From NCBI GenBank assembly GCA_910589415.1, contig OU342639.1:29272268-29336267 (forward strand): 64,000 nt of DNA, in the 5' to 3' direction. This document shows positions 1 to 12,059 of the stretch, one piece after another. The number at the start of each line of letters is the position of its first letter. Positions within the stretch are counted from its first letter, which is position 1. Origin of the DNA: Malachius bipustulatus. Taxonomy: Eukaryota > Arthropoda > Insecta > Coleoptera > Melyridae. Under the pieces are notes generated by a model. The model was not told where the DNA came from. It made no database searches and saw only the letters and a program-made list of their open reading frames with translations. The translations under genes were made by a program, and so were the position numbers.

Positions 1-799
1 ACTTAAACAAATTTTAAATTTGCGGGTAGCAGAACGGGAAGAAACTTGACTGTAAGAATGAGATATCGCTGATATTGAATGAAAAAAATTACCCTAAAAA
101 AATGCGGACCGATCAGCTGACCATTCACTATGCCACACCAGACATTGACTCCAACGGTGTTGATAATCAATCTCACGAACATAATGCGGCTGCATCCGAG
201 AATACTCGTAATATTGAGAATTATGCCGATTTATTGTCTTATCGTTCTTAAAGGTAGCTTCATCACTGAACAACACGCGATTGAAGAATTGTCTATCCTG
301 AACAATTTGTTCTTGCGCCCATCTACAAAATCTGACTCTTGCTTCAGCGTCAATTTCGGTCAATGCCTGATGCAAAGAGATGTGATGAGATGCAAAGAGA
401 AGCGTGGAAGTGAGTAGCCTTCAAAATTCGATTGACCGTCCCATACGTCATATTCAGCAAACGACAAATCCTACGTTGACTGATGTGGGGGTTCATAAAT
501 ACCATCCCCAGGACAGTCAGTATTTCTGGATCATCTGGATCATCATACCGCCTTTTTCTTCTTTGTCGGTGGAGAAACCCACCTCGACTCCGCTGCAGTA
601 AAGCGAGAATGGTGACATGATTGGGATGACGCCGTAAAGGAAATCTGTTGGCATAATGAATTGCGGCTGCCCGCGCATTTTCGCCAACTGCACCGTACGA
701 AATAATAATGTCTATTATCTTCTGCGGCGGATAGTTAGCCATTATGGCTTCAGAAACGATGAACGGGTTCACAGAACTTTCCAAATTCAAGGTTGACAC
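1..799 (-). pseudogene. Broken DUF4817-type Tc1/mariner transposase, 3' end off window
   Basis: This is a cut-and-paste DNA transposase remnant read on the minus strand. The first piece (799 to 350) has the N-terminal helix-turn-helix region (VSEAIMANYPPQKIIDIIIS, then the RFPLRRHPNHVTI stretch) and a second HTH (ISQRRICRLLNMTYGTVNRI). The second piece (375 to about 150) is in another frame and carries the catalytic segment around VLFSDEATFKND and NRHNSQYY, where the first Asp of the DDE/D triad sits. Near 150 the reading shifts again: the frame encoding VWCGIVNGQLIGP is the one expected to follow. Coding similarity then runs to the window edge. At least two frameshifts make it inactive. Family assignment comes from the arrangement typical of insect DUF4817 transposases. 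The third catalytic acidic residue is not in the window. Confidence 0.82.
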
Positions 800-1170
800 T
801 TAAGTTAATAATGAAGAACACACTAAATGCGATCTAAAAATTACTGTGCACTGGAGTGATTGATGTTTTCAACAAGACCCAATGATAAAAATTAAAAATG
901 TCAATTTTGACATCTCGATAACTTGACAAACTTCAAACAAAAGTTTCACGTTTTTGTCAACTCAATCGACGTACGCCATAAAAACTGGGGGTTCCCGTTT
1001 AAAAAAATTTACTTGCCCCCACCTCCCGCGAGGGGTGGGGGAGAGGGGGGATGATTGTGCCCCCAAACTACGTGCCCCTAACAACCATACAACTTTTGTT
1101 GAAAACTTTTTTTTCAATAACCCCACAATTCCGAAATATTTCCCTGTTCAGATTAAAATGGATCACCCTG
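800..1170 (-). mobile_element. 5' terminal region and end of the Tc1/mariner-like element
   Basis: Non-coding end of the transposon whose transposase lies at 1-799. The outer end reads, on the minus strand, CAGGGTGATCCATTTTAATC and is bounded by TA at 1,171-1,172, the usual target duplication of this superfamily. A G/C-rich block at 1,015-1,080 and the stretch at 900-1,000 match the MITE at 9,515-9,990, which ties the two together. Only one end of this copy lies in the window. Confidence 0.65.
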
Positions 1171-1172
1171 TA

Positions 1173-4100
1173 TGTATATGTTTTTTTTTGTATCAACTTT
1201 TGTGGTCTCTGACATCGAATTAATAATTAAGGTGACGTGAAAATGACGCCATTTTTTCACGTAAAAATCACGTCACTAAACGACGTAAAAACTACCAAAT
1301 TAAAAACGTCGTATTGGCCTAAAAAAACACGTAAAAGACACTCATACTTCAGCCGATCATTATTGTACACCAAAATTACCACGCTTGTCACAGAGGAATG
1401 GTACATCCCTATTTTTTCATTTATTTTTTGAGATATCGTTTTGAAAACCGGTGTGACTTCAATTACGTGAGATTTTAGGTAGGTACTTCAACGACTTGTC
1501 GAATTTTCGACGTCACTTATAACGGGTTACTGACGTCAGAGACCATTCATCATCAAAATATGATTAATCACGTGTCTCTATTAAATGGGTGATGACGTTT
1601 CTTCTACAGTTAAAGCTTCGAGTAGGTAATTTAATTTCGGAATTTGTTTTGTCTCATTCATTGATACTACTCTATATTAATCATATTCAGAATTGCTAGA
1701 AACTATATCCCCAGTTTAGCCAACCACACCACAAAAAATATACCATCAAATTTTTTTACCACTTCATAATAAGCAGGAATTGTTAAATCCAATGAAATAT
1801 ATCCTTGAAAATTTAGTATATGGAACTATGACCGTTTTCCTGCATCTACTACCGTTTCCAGATTCACCCAAGTACAGACGCGTCAGAAAAAGTAGTGTGC
1901 AAAATTTGCTGTATTATCCATTTCCCTATTTCCAGTCTTGAAATTGATGATCCTATATAAGTATAATAAATTTTTGTTCAGCTTAATAAAGCTTTCGCTT
2001 GCTTCAGAAATCACAAATAAGTATGAATTTCAAATTGAAGTCACGATGGAAACTGCCGACATTCAGGAAAATTGCTGAAATTCAGATTCGCCTTAACACC
2101 GAACCAATAATAAAATACCCTCACATGGATTTTATTTCGATGAGGAATTCATTAATTTATTGTTGTAATCAGCAAAACTTTACCGGGATAATTATGAGAT
2201 TCACTGCTTAAGGCTTACTGACAGAGGCTTAATGAAACATTCGAATAACACGTAATTTGTAAATGACATGTGTCAACAATGTGCCATTGGATAGTACGAG
2301 TATATTCTATATTTGATGAGCAGTTTGACTTTATTCGTGGTTACCAATGACACGCAAAAGACAGGTTTTGCTAGCGAGCGACTAGGTAGATCATTAGACA
2401 GAGGTTCGGTTGGAGCCTGAGCCCATACATCATTGTTACCGGCGAAGGACGTCGCGCGAGCATCGCTAAGCCTCTCGCGAGCTTGCAACAGGATAATCCT
2501 GGATGACGCGCCCGGATACGAGCTACGCTACCAGTGCAGCCGCTTGCTACAACCAAAGGCTATACTACACACGAAATACCAATACGAACATCAACGTTCC
2601 TTTATCTGAAGTCTGGTTTTTATTGTCAACTTTAAAGTTTCTATACAGGTCCATGCACGGTGTTCAGTTATTGAAGATGTGCGTATAAGATGAATGTCAG
2701 AAAGGCTAGTCAAGTTACTTAATAAACACATTTAGTATCTTGCAAGAAGGAGTTGATTTGAGCGGGCACTTTGTAATTATTATTTTTTTTGTCCAAATTT
2801 TAAGTTGCGACCGAAGGCGCCATCTCGCGTAGGTGGTCGGGGGCGCTCAGCTCTCGCGGTAAAGGTTGAATTTGCGCATCTCTACCTCTACGCCGCATCC
2901 AGCATCCAGCTGCCAGAATTCCCTAATATGCGCTCGGATACATGTACCCTGTCGCAGGGCCGATTTATCGCTCCCATTTTACTGGCTTTTTGTTAAAATT
3001 CCCACTGCTCGTGTTACGTTTGAATAAAAGGCCAAGCCACAGCACTTGCTCCAGCCATGCGGAATTTTATCTCTGAGCTAAAAAAAACTTATTGACGTAA
3101 GATTATTACTCGCTTGTCTAATCCTCCGGCGTCATTTGCCCATTAGACCATACCTACATATTTCATCGCTGACGTTTTGCTGGAATTTCTTCTTTCGACT
3201 TTCGCTCGACGGGAGATCCGCAATTACTGGGTTATTATTTATTATCCAATTTTACATGAATTATAAAAAGCGCGTAATATGATAATAGAAACCCCTCTCG
3301 GTGGCGCTTAAATCCAGCTTTACTCCAGAGAGTTACGGTAGATTTAACTCTCTGTTCAGAGAATTCCTGCTTCAGCTAAGAGTCACACCTTATTAATTTG
3401 GTTCTTTCATGAGCTTGAATGACATGTATTTTCTAAAATAATTACATTTTTTCTCTTCTTCAAGAACGTTGCCAAATCGACCGATTCTTTACATCTTTTT
3501 CACATATTCGGTGATACGTGTTTCTGAACGGTAGACAAAGGCGGCTGATGTAAATTTGCGTTATCGCCTAGTAGCAACTTTGTCTTAATTTAACCAGAAT
3601 AAGTCGGAAAAGTAATGCCAGGATTCTAGATCTGCTGCAAGAGGATCAGGCGTAAAATGTAATTTGGCAAAGTTGGATAGTGAAGTACTTGAAAAGTTTA
3701 AGGAAGAACTATTCAGTTTAGGCCAATTATCTCCGAGGCGATTACAGTCAGGACTTAATGATACACAGCAACCAGGAACGCCTTGTGCTTTCCACTTTAC
3801 GGGCTTGCTTCTAAATAACAACAAACTCCGTCGTCTAGTGTATAGAAGGAACTTTTCAAGTCAACTTGTCATTCGATTTCACGAGATCCCTTGCCAACTT
3901 TATTTGAATTCTTACGCTAAGTCATTTAGGAAGTTGATACAAAAATAAGCCAAAAATGTAAAGAGCATCTCTGTACCTAGATACCTACTTAGTTGGTATG
4001 ATGGGTAGCGCGGTGTAACAATTTCTTTTTCTTGCAACATTTCTGGTAGAAAATTTTTATTGCTACATTTTACATTACAGGCAACCCGTGTTACCCGCTC

Positions 4101-4400
4101 AAGTATTATAGTTAGTAGGTGCCGGATTTTATTGTGTAAATTATCCATCACTCACTTATTTTTTAACTTCTGTAATATTTTCAGGTGCCCATCGACCAAT
4201 GTTCGATAACCGTCAATCGAGCTTCGATCTAATGATCGATTACCTAATAATATTAACCTAAGAGTCGAGAGACCATTCTTTTGCTATCCCTTTATTGATA
4301 TCTATCTTTCTTCGTACTAACTTTCACAGATGATGGATGCTAGAATGTTAGCTGGACCGATAGTATAAATGCCATATCATTCCCGGAGACATAAGTCTAA
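1173..4400. other. No recognisable gene; two GC-richer patches
   Basis: I see no credible coding region here. Open frames are short and overlap on opposite strands, for example 3,585-3,948. A cluster of ACGT cores lies at 1,230-1,600. Two patches, about 2,390-2,560 and 2,810-2,990, are clearly richer in G and C than their surroundings and could be regulatory DNA or an exon remnant, but no motif settles this. Confidence 0.4.
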
Positions 4401-4714
4401 TCGACAAGGGTTGTAAAAAAAATTAGGGGGAATGGAATCCAAGCTCAAAATGCCAAAAATGGGCTCAAAAGCCTTATACGTGCCAAAAATTACTTACCGG
4501 ATCGTATACAAAGTTATATTTCAGTAATAATTAATTAATGGAAAAAAAATAGCTGCCTGTTACTCGTTCGAAGATCAGAATGAAGAGAAGGTCGGTTCTA
4601 TTATCTGAGTGTGAACAGAGAGATGTAAAACTGAAGCTGTAGACGTGGTACGTGCCCGTCTTCTATTTTCCGAGATCCCGATGATGTAGCTCGAATTTGA
4701 TTCACCCTGTATAA

Positions 4715-5230
4715 TATATTTCTCGAAAATCGGGAATTTTCGATTTTAAAAACGCTTCAAGCTTCATCTTTCAAGGATAGTGAAAGAAATTTTGGATTCT
4801 TGTGAAACTTTGGAATGACGGTAGATTTTCGTTGATAAAATTTCCGAAAGTAGCGTTACTTCTTCATTTGTCCCATCAAATAAAAAAAAACCGTTCATGA
4901 GGCACGGTTTCAGATCGCAGTTTTCAACCTAGGGGGCTGAAATTTTTGTGAGAGTAAGATATCCACAAGAAGTGGTCTGAACTGCATTTGGGTAAAATCT
5001 TAAGTAAAAGGGATATTTTTTGAACCCGCGTATAAGCAAGATGGAAAAAAAACTTTGAAACCAAATTAACAGAATTGGAAGAAAATAATTTGAAATTTGA
5101 GTGGGTAGGAAAAGGGTAAAAACGGCTAAATTTTTATATAACCGTTAATGAGTTTTTAATAATTCGAATTTTTTTTACATGATAGAGATAGATCTCAAAT
5201 TTCCAAAACTCCCCTGTATCTTTTTTCAAA
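4715..5230 (+). repeat. Dispersed repeat family A, copy 1
   Basis: Member of a dispersed family recognised by a string of shared blocks: CGATTTTAAAAACGCT, TTCATCTTTCAAG, GAAATTTTGGATTCTTG, GATATCCACAAG and AAAAGGGTAAAAA. The same blocks in the same order occur twice at 56,205-57,545 and in reverse at 13,960-14,590. There is no open frame of note, so it is probably a non-autonomous DNA element. Confidence 0.7.
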
Positions 5231-5439
5231 TTGAAAAAAACATTCAAAATTGAATGGACGCACGGAAATACACTATTTCTGCGATTGATGATGCGCCAGA
5301 GGATTTATAATACATATACTCACATGCGTATAGATGAATCTATAGAATATACGCACCTTCACCGGGAGCATAATGAATGTTCATCTTACGCTCACTTGAG
5401 CCCTTTATTAAATATATACAGTATTTAATACGAGCCCTA

Positions 5440-7850
5440 ATTTAGTTCATTAGGCGACATAGTGAAATTCTATAGGGCGTAAACGTTGATTTGAATCAGA
5501 ATATATATAGGTAATCGAATACGAGCGCAAAGTTACTCAGTATAGCCGAGATTACATTACTCCTAACATCTTATAGGTAATAAAACGGCTGAGAAGTTAG
5601 TTATTCGGTATTCATAGAGGAAACTCGTGTCATTTGAAAGCCTGCTACGGCGGATATTGTATTAAAGATGGAGATTAAAGCTCATATGTGCATTTGTCTT
5701 TCCCATAAGGCAATAATATGAAGCGATATATAAAGAAATCGTTCCGCTCACGTAAATAGAACTTCCCAAGCTAGAGATGGAGAATTCCAAGGGTGGATCT
5801 TGAATGAATTCTAAGTTAATTCCACGGGATGAGTAGCTGTGTTTATTGCAATATGATATCTGAGAGAATAAGAGAAACGGAAGAGATGAAATGTTGCGAT
5901 GTTCTGGTTGGAGTTTAGAGTGCGCGGAACTAAAAGCCATTGGAGCCACCACTGTCTCGGCCATCTAGCTATTGGATGAAGTAAATTTAGCCCCGTAGTG
6001 TCTTTATTATGTCGAACGCTTCCCTGAGCTCTCAATCCACGTGCCTAGAAACAGCGTTTGGTAAAAACTCCAAATAACAAACGGATCATCCCTGAGGCAT
6101 TTCAAATATCTCATTTTCGCCCAATACTCCCTTTTACATAATGCATCAATATATCCAGGCATATAGAAAAACTTTACTCCGAAATTATTTTTCTTTGTAC
6201 GATTTTCCTGAGCAAAACAATATAAGATGCTGCAAGAAGTGTATATAAAGAGAAAGAAGCCTATACCACATATTTAACTAATCAAACTTTTTCAACTTTC
6301 ATACCCAGAACTGATCGTTATTCCATAAAAAAGTCAAAAATGTCAGGTGCTGACGTTCGATTTGTTGCCCCGACCGCAGATGAAAATATCGTTCATACAA
6401 ATTTGCTTCTTAAGCCATTGTGACACAACTTAATCGTTTCTAAATTTATGACGGTATGACTGGTTTTTCTTTAAGTAAAATACTTTGGTCGATTTTCAAA
6501 GAGAGAGTCTGAAGACAAAGAATCGTCATTATTATTAAGACCGTCAGCTTATACCAAATCCGTCGGCCACCATGATTGACACAAGTAACCGAAGTCTTAG
6601 GAGTGTTTATTATTAAGAGATCAATAAATCTCCGCCGGAGGCTTATTGCTTCTGCTAGTCGTGGATCGAGATAGGAATTTGTTATGGCTGAAAAAGATAT
6701 TTTTGCGGTTACATATAATAATAGTAGTCTGTAACTATACCTTCCATGTCCCTGAATTATGACGTGGGTATTCAGCTATTTACGTCGAAAGACGCGCATG
6801 AAGGCGAAACGGCTGTTCTTGTCTTCAGACTCCTTTGATGTGTGTGCTGTGTAGGTTGAGGAATTAATTACTTATACTCTCTTATATAACCTATTTGTCT
6901 CACCCACATACATTAGGTATATAAGAGATGTATGATTATTTCTTATCACTGACTCCTACTACGAAGTTATTTTTAAAAGTGCTCAGTTTCACAAAATAAA
7001 GGGAAAATTGATTAGCAACAACTGCATTATACATATAGCATAATAGTACACACAAAAATAATACCAATAATGTAAGCTTATATATTGAAGAGGGGATGGG
7101 GATATGATCCAGAGTGGTTGTTCCAAACTCGTACACGAAAAGTTGGTTGCATACAACAAGCATATTAATCTTTGCGTAAAATTCAAAACTATACCTCTCC
7201 AACCACCCTCTCCCCGGTTTTGACGAAGAAAAGCGTTCACACGTCTAGACGCGACAGAAACACTCTTCCCTACCAACTTCGAAAAAGTCAAGATCTGAAG
7301 TGACAAGCTCAACATAAATTACTCAAACTAAATCATAAACAGTGATATATGATGGTTCCATTTCACTAAGAGGTTTCCTGAGGTAGACCTTCAACTGAGG
7401 AAATCAGTTCTGAAACTGGAAAATCGGACAGCGCAGTTTTTTCTAATTTTTGTGAATCAGTTTTTAAAGGAAAAAAATCAGAAGGCCAAGTCGCTTAACT
7501 TGGTTTAATTCTAAAGGAGTTTAATTATAGGAGATCGGAGCAAAAACGGACCTCACCAATCAAAACCAGTCAGTGCCTGTGTTCTTTCTTGTAGGCACCT
7601 GTTCAATCAAGAGATGGCCGTCCCAGATATTGCTATATTTTCCAGTTGCCGGAGAAGGCATTCAGCACACCCTATTGAAAGAAGCCCAAAAAAATATTTT
7701 TTTTGTAGATTAAACCATATTTTGAAAAAAAAAACATATTTTGTAGAATAAGTAGTGGGGATTATTGGAGGTAAATATTTTGAGGAGATGAAACTTAAGG
7801 ATGATGAACCCTTAAGTGAGAATATTTAGCTGAGTGAGAATCTCCATAGC
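5440..7850. other. No gene recognised
   Basis: AT-rich sequence without a supported gene. The longest open frames (about 100 codons, 5,662-5,964 and 6,989-7,315) overlap other frames, have no domain I recognise and show no obvious coding bias. Confidence 0.4.
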
Positions 7851-7862
7851 TGGATAAAGGCC

Positions 7863-7970
7863 GGTTCTCACTTGTACGACACCCGACGACAGCGACAACG
7901 CGACAATACGACAAAATTGCGGGGGGATTTCACCCTGAGTCTGGTTCCCACTTGTACGACACCCGACGAC
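7863..7970 (+). repeat. Pair of 28-bp direct repeats, 80-bp period
   Basis: The block beginning GGTTCTCACTTGTACGAC and ending ACCCGACGAC occurs at 7,863-7,890 and again at 7,943-7,970 with one difference (TCTC/TCCC). The interval is rich in CGAC repeats. Function unknown; it may be two units of a longer tandem array or a duplicated binding site. Confidence 0.75.
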
Positions 7971-8099
7971 ATTTGTGTGTGGCAAAATGAGCACGATCTC
8001 GAAGCCATATTACCAGAGTGGAGCGACTGTGTTTTACCTACACAGTTAAGACCGATGCTCCCTCTTTTAATAATGAAAAAAATCATTTATCGCTTTACA

Positions 8100-9180
8100 T
8101 TTATTTGTGCAGTTTAGAGAAAAATAACGAGCATAATATGTTAAAATTAACGAAGTCTCGTTAACCAAATCGCCTGACCCTCTCTGCAAAGGTGTAACGG
8201 GAACAGCATCTATTGTTGGTATCGTCATTATTGTCAAGTTGATTTTGATTAAAATATAACTTCGTATACGATCCGGTAAGTGGCTTTATTATTAATTATT
8301 TTTGCGTAATTACTGTAGGGGTAATGACTAGGATACTTTGTTATCTTTTTATAACTAATGATCAATTATCATGTTTGTAGAACTTTGATGGGATTCGCAA
8401 CATAATATAGTATTAGATACTTATACATGCATATGAAATTTTCAGCTTTTTGGCACATTTTTGGTTTTCGAAGACATTTTAGGCGTTCTTGACCTTATTT
8501 TCTTATCTTTCTGCACCGCACCGTTATTTTTGTGGCTTATTGTTAACAACCATTATCGACTAGACATATAATAAATCTTATGGGTTTATTATCATCGATA
8601 CAGCTGCCAGTCTAGTCTCCAAAATCCCTGAAGTTTTTTTTTTTCTAATCCCAATCTTTATCTGTGTAAATTATAATTATTTATATATAGGCCGAAAAGA
8701 ATATATTTCAAGGAATGATGCAAAAAGAAAAGAAAAATAAGAATAATAATTATGAAATTACTTAACTGGAAGCTTTTTCAAGTTTGATGTCCACTTATTT
8801 CAAGCACCGCAAAAGGGAAAGGAATAAGTTTCCGGGAAATTTCTCCAGCTCTAATTATTTTCAATGTCGATTCCATGGACAATTTACTCGAATACGAAAG
8901 ATCTTCAATCGCTAAGCCCCCTGTGCTCTTATTTCATCCCTGTCATTCCCAACTCTAGGCCGAGCATTCGTAATGACGGCAGAATCTCTTCATCACAGCA
9001 GATTACAGGAGAATCAATCCAATACCAAGCAGCAGCATCAAGTGAATTTACCTACCAGCTCAATGTGTGTAATAAACGTTTGTTATAATCGATGATGCCG
9101 ACCGATTTTTATAATTATTATGATCAAGAGCAGCGGTGAATGCTGGAAGAATGGATTAATTCAGTGAAATTAAATCAATA
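8100..9180. other. No gene recognised
   Basis: AT-rich stretch with no supported coding region. A block at 8,250-8,285 is an inverted, diverged copy of one at 4,494-4,525 (both contain CCGGATCGTATAC in one orientation), so some dispersed repeat is present. Confidence 0.4.
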
Positions 9181-9184
9181 TACA

Positions 9185-9320
9185 GGGGGAACTATGGAAG
9201 TCATTTTAAGAAAGAACTTCAAATGAACGTATGTCTCGAGCGTCCTAACTTTTAAGCTACAGGGTGTCGCAGTTTTATCATTATTTACAAAGTGAGAAAA
9301 GTTCATGTATAGGTAGTACC
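9185..9320 (+). repeat. Fragment related to the 47-kb fold-back family
   Basis: The order of blocks CTTCAAATGAACGTATGTC, CCTAACTTTTAAGCTACAGG and TTTATCATTATT parallels an arm of the fold-back element at 47,222-47,983 (GTATGTCCTAAGAGTC, then TTTTGAGATACAGGG). It is a half-element with no coding capacity. Confidence 0.5.
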
Positions 9321-9514
9321 AGAACAAACTGTCCTGGTACTCGGGTGGCTCTGTTGTTATTTGTGTGGAGGCTCTCTTGATTGGACTTTCGGGCACTGCC
9401 AATATGACAAAATGTTATGTGCGATGAAGGAATACTCCGACCCCATTGAACAGGCTAGTAATTGCAGTTTATATGTGCTTTATACTCATGCGACCTATAT
9501 TCACTCTTTTATGC

Positions 9515-9990
9515 ATTAAAAGTTGTATGGTTGTTAGGGGGACAACCATCGTTTGGAGGTACAATCATCCCCCCTCCTCCAGTCAAATTTCTTAAAAGGC
9601 AACCCCCATTTTTATGACGTAATTCGATCAAGTTGACAAAAAAAATGAAACTTGTTTAAAACTTCAAATTTTTCTTATTTTACCGGTGGGTAGATGGGTT
9701 GGGGGCGACGGGGTTACTGTTCTCACTGTCAACAGTTTTATCAACGAAATAGTTGACAGCTCTGTCAAATCTCGCAAACCCCGTTTTTGAGAAAAATTAG
9801 AAAAAATAAAAGATTAATGAATTTTAAAAATTATTTGTTTTTTCCAACTTGGTGGTGGCGGGAAGGAGGGATAATTGTGCCCCCAAAAGATGTCCCCCTA
9901 ACAACCATACAACTTTTGTCTAAAACTTCTTTTCCAACAAACCACCGCTTCGAAATATTTCCCTGGTAAGATTAAAATGGATCAACCTGT
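9515..9990. mobile_element. MITE derived from the Tc1/mariner-like element
   Basis: The outer blocks are inverted: AAAAGTTGTATGGTTGTTAG at 9,518 faces CTAACAACCATACAACTTTT ending near 9,917. Next to them are matching inverted G/C-rich blocks (ATCATCCCCCCTCCTCC against GGAAGGAGGGATAATTG). The same sequence in the same order forms the non-coding end of the transposase-bearing element at 800-1,170, including the AGTTGACAAAAA block near 9,635. It is therefore a transposase-less deletion derivative likely mobilised by that family. The left extreme end is decayed. Confidence 0.7.
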
Positions 9991-10009
9991 ATGTATATAT
10001 TTTTGTGTT

Positions 10010-10200
10010 GTAATTATATTTCTCCAAAATCGAGAATTTTGAATTGTAAAAACGTTCCTGTAGATTTCTCTTCCAAGATTAATGAATGAAATTTTGGACC
10101 CTTGTAAAACTATTAAACCAATTTGGATTTTCGTTGAAAAAATTTCCAAATGTCGCGTTATTTCTACAGGGTGTCTATTTATGCGATTGATGCGCAAGAA
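10010..10200 (+). repeat. Dispersed repeat family A, copy 2 (partial)
   Basis: Shares TTCTCCAAAATCG, GAAATTTTGGACCCTTG and TTTTCGTTGAAAAAATTTCC with family A copies at 4,715 and 56,205. It ends in CTACAGGGTGTC and then GCGATTGATGCGCAAGAAGG, a short block also found at 21,970 and 57,855. Confidence 0.65.
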
Positions 10201-10209
10201 GGTTTTTTT

Positions 10210-11820
10210 GACCTAAGCTTTATTTTACTTTATTAAAAAATAAAAAAACGTTGTTAATGATGAAGATAGTTTGACAGTGTTCATATATATTTTAGACGGC
10301 ATTTATTTTGCATAATTAAATTATATACTTAATGAAGAATTAAAAACAGCTCAGCCACAATAAAGATTGCTGCAAGTTACACAATTTAATTGGAAAAATA
10401 ACAAAAGGGAGTTACTAGGAACGGAAATATCGAGTTGCTTATAATAAACAAACTCTAATACTATGCAATTTAATCATTCCACGAAGACTGGGAGAACAGA
10501 AAACTTCGCCAAAGTTTCCTTTCAATATAATTTAGTTTGCTGACTAGATTTAGGAATTAAATCATAAACCTTCTCAAGAAACAAATATTTGCAAAAGAAT
10601 TTTCCCTTTATACACAAACTACTCGTAGAATTTCAGATATGCCATTAATATAAATTAGATCTAGACCGGCAAAATCAAAGTCTTAGTTCTTAAAATTTAT
10701 TGAATTTATGAATTTCAGAATGAGGTTAGAGTTTAAGAAGATCTAGAGTAATGAGTAATAGCCCAAAATGTAAATCTCGACAAAATGACGGCAATAATGA
10801 TCTCGATGCAAGCAGTAATAAAAAGAGTTCGAGGACAACTTTCAGTGAAAGAGTACAATGAAAGAGGAAGTTGGCAAGCACTATTCTTGAGAAGTCACAT
10901 CTGCTGTGCTGTTCATTATTTATTCAAACGACGGTTGACAGTTTTAAATGGTGGGGCAGTTCAACGGCAACTAGTGCGCCTAGCGCTTATTGCACCGAGA
11001 AAGATCTATAGCTGAGAATTCTTGCTTTTTCGCCAAGTCAATTACCAGTGCTCCTCGACGGTTATTTAGGGGACCATACTTGTCTCCGAGGAAAAAGCTC
11101 AATTCCGGTCATAAGCATGTCGCCTCTTTTCACCAACTTCAATATGTCTTCAAGAATGGCCCGTACCGGTTCAGCAAATTCCAAACGGTACTTTATTTTG
11201 CAAATAAACGGAATTGTTTAGATCCGTTCCAGTTGAAAATGACACTGCTGAATGCAGTTAAATACTCGATGGGAGAAAACCCCTCGATGATACTCAAGCG
11301 CAAGCACACAATTGCTTTGATTTGAAACGTTTCTCATATTATTTTTATTACATTCCTCAAATCGTATCTTATTAACGTTTATGTAACCGCTTTTCACAAA
11401 GAAGGCTATTATAAACTGGTGATCGGCTCGTAGAGGAAAGCCCTTTACTTTGAGGTATTTGGTTTATATATAGATAGGCTTTTGGGCTATGAGGTATCCA
11501 TTATTTGACATTTCAGAAATTTTCAAAGCCTACTATATAGATCCTCAAGGCTTTTCATGTTGGTCGGGCTTAAAAATCAAGAAGACCAAAAATATATGAC
11601 GCTCTTTGTGAATTTATTGTTATTTTTTGTTATTTTTTTTTTAGAGAATAACAATTTATTTCAATGTGATAGATTTTCACTCTCGACACGAAATGCATTT
11701 TGAAAACTTGAAAAAAATGTGATGCTCACATTCTTCTACTTTTAATCCAGTTTTTCAGTTTTTTATTTTGCAAACAATATTTTTTCTAGAATTATGAATT
11801 TCCTGGAATCCCATCAAGTC
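10210..11820. other. No gene recognised
   Basis: AT-rich. Two overlapping open frames (10,785-11,015 and 10,990-11,325, up to 111 codons) have no recognisable domain and I do not call them genes. Confidence 0.4.
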
Positions 11821-12030
11821 ATATAAGATATCTGTGACTGTTCCTGAAATATCTTGAAAAAACTGAAAAATCTATATTTCTTATTTTTGCCATATCTCTC
11901 TTATTATTGAAAATAAATTAATCTTCGGCACTTAAAATTTCCAATGCCGACTAGATCCCATCAGAGTTTTCATAGCCAACTTTTGTTTTTCTTATAGCCG
12001 CCATATTTTTTTTATGTCGAAACCAAAAAT
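11820..12030 (+). repeat. Half of a family D fold-back element
   Basis: Contains the family D signature GAGTTTTCATAGCCAACTTT followed by TTTTTCTTATAGCCGCCATA, as in the left arm of the fold-back at 19,985-20,945. The upstream block (AAACTGAAAAATCTATATTT) also matches copies at 42,600 and 44,400. The partner arm is missing. Confidence 0.65.
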
Positions 12031-12059
12031 TAATTTTCATCGGTAAATTAACGGAGGAT

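Noticed and set aside
3585..3948. Overlapping 79- and 94-codon frames on both strands
   Set aside because: Neither has a recognisable domain or a clear start context; mutual overlap suggests chance.
8256..8268. ATAACTTCGTATA, identical to a loxP half-site
   Set aside because: There is no second inverted half-site at the right spacing. A diverged copy with one mismatch lies in a repeat at 4,501-4,513, so this is part of a dispersed repeat and the match is coincidental.
10785..11325. Two overlapping plus-strand frames of 76 and 111 codons
   Set aside because: No domain, no plausible splice or start signals, and composition matches non-coding neighbours.
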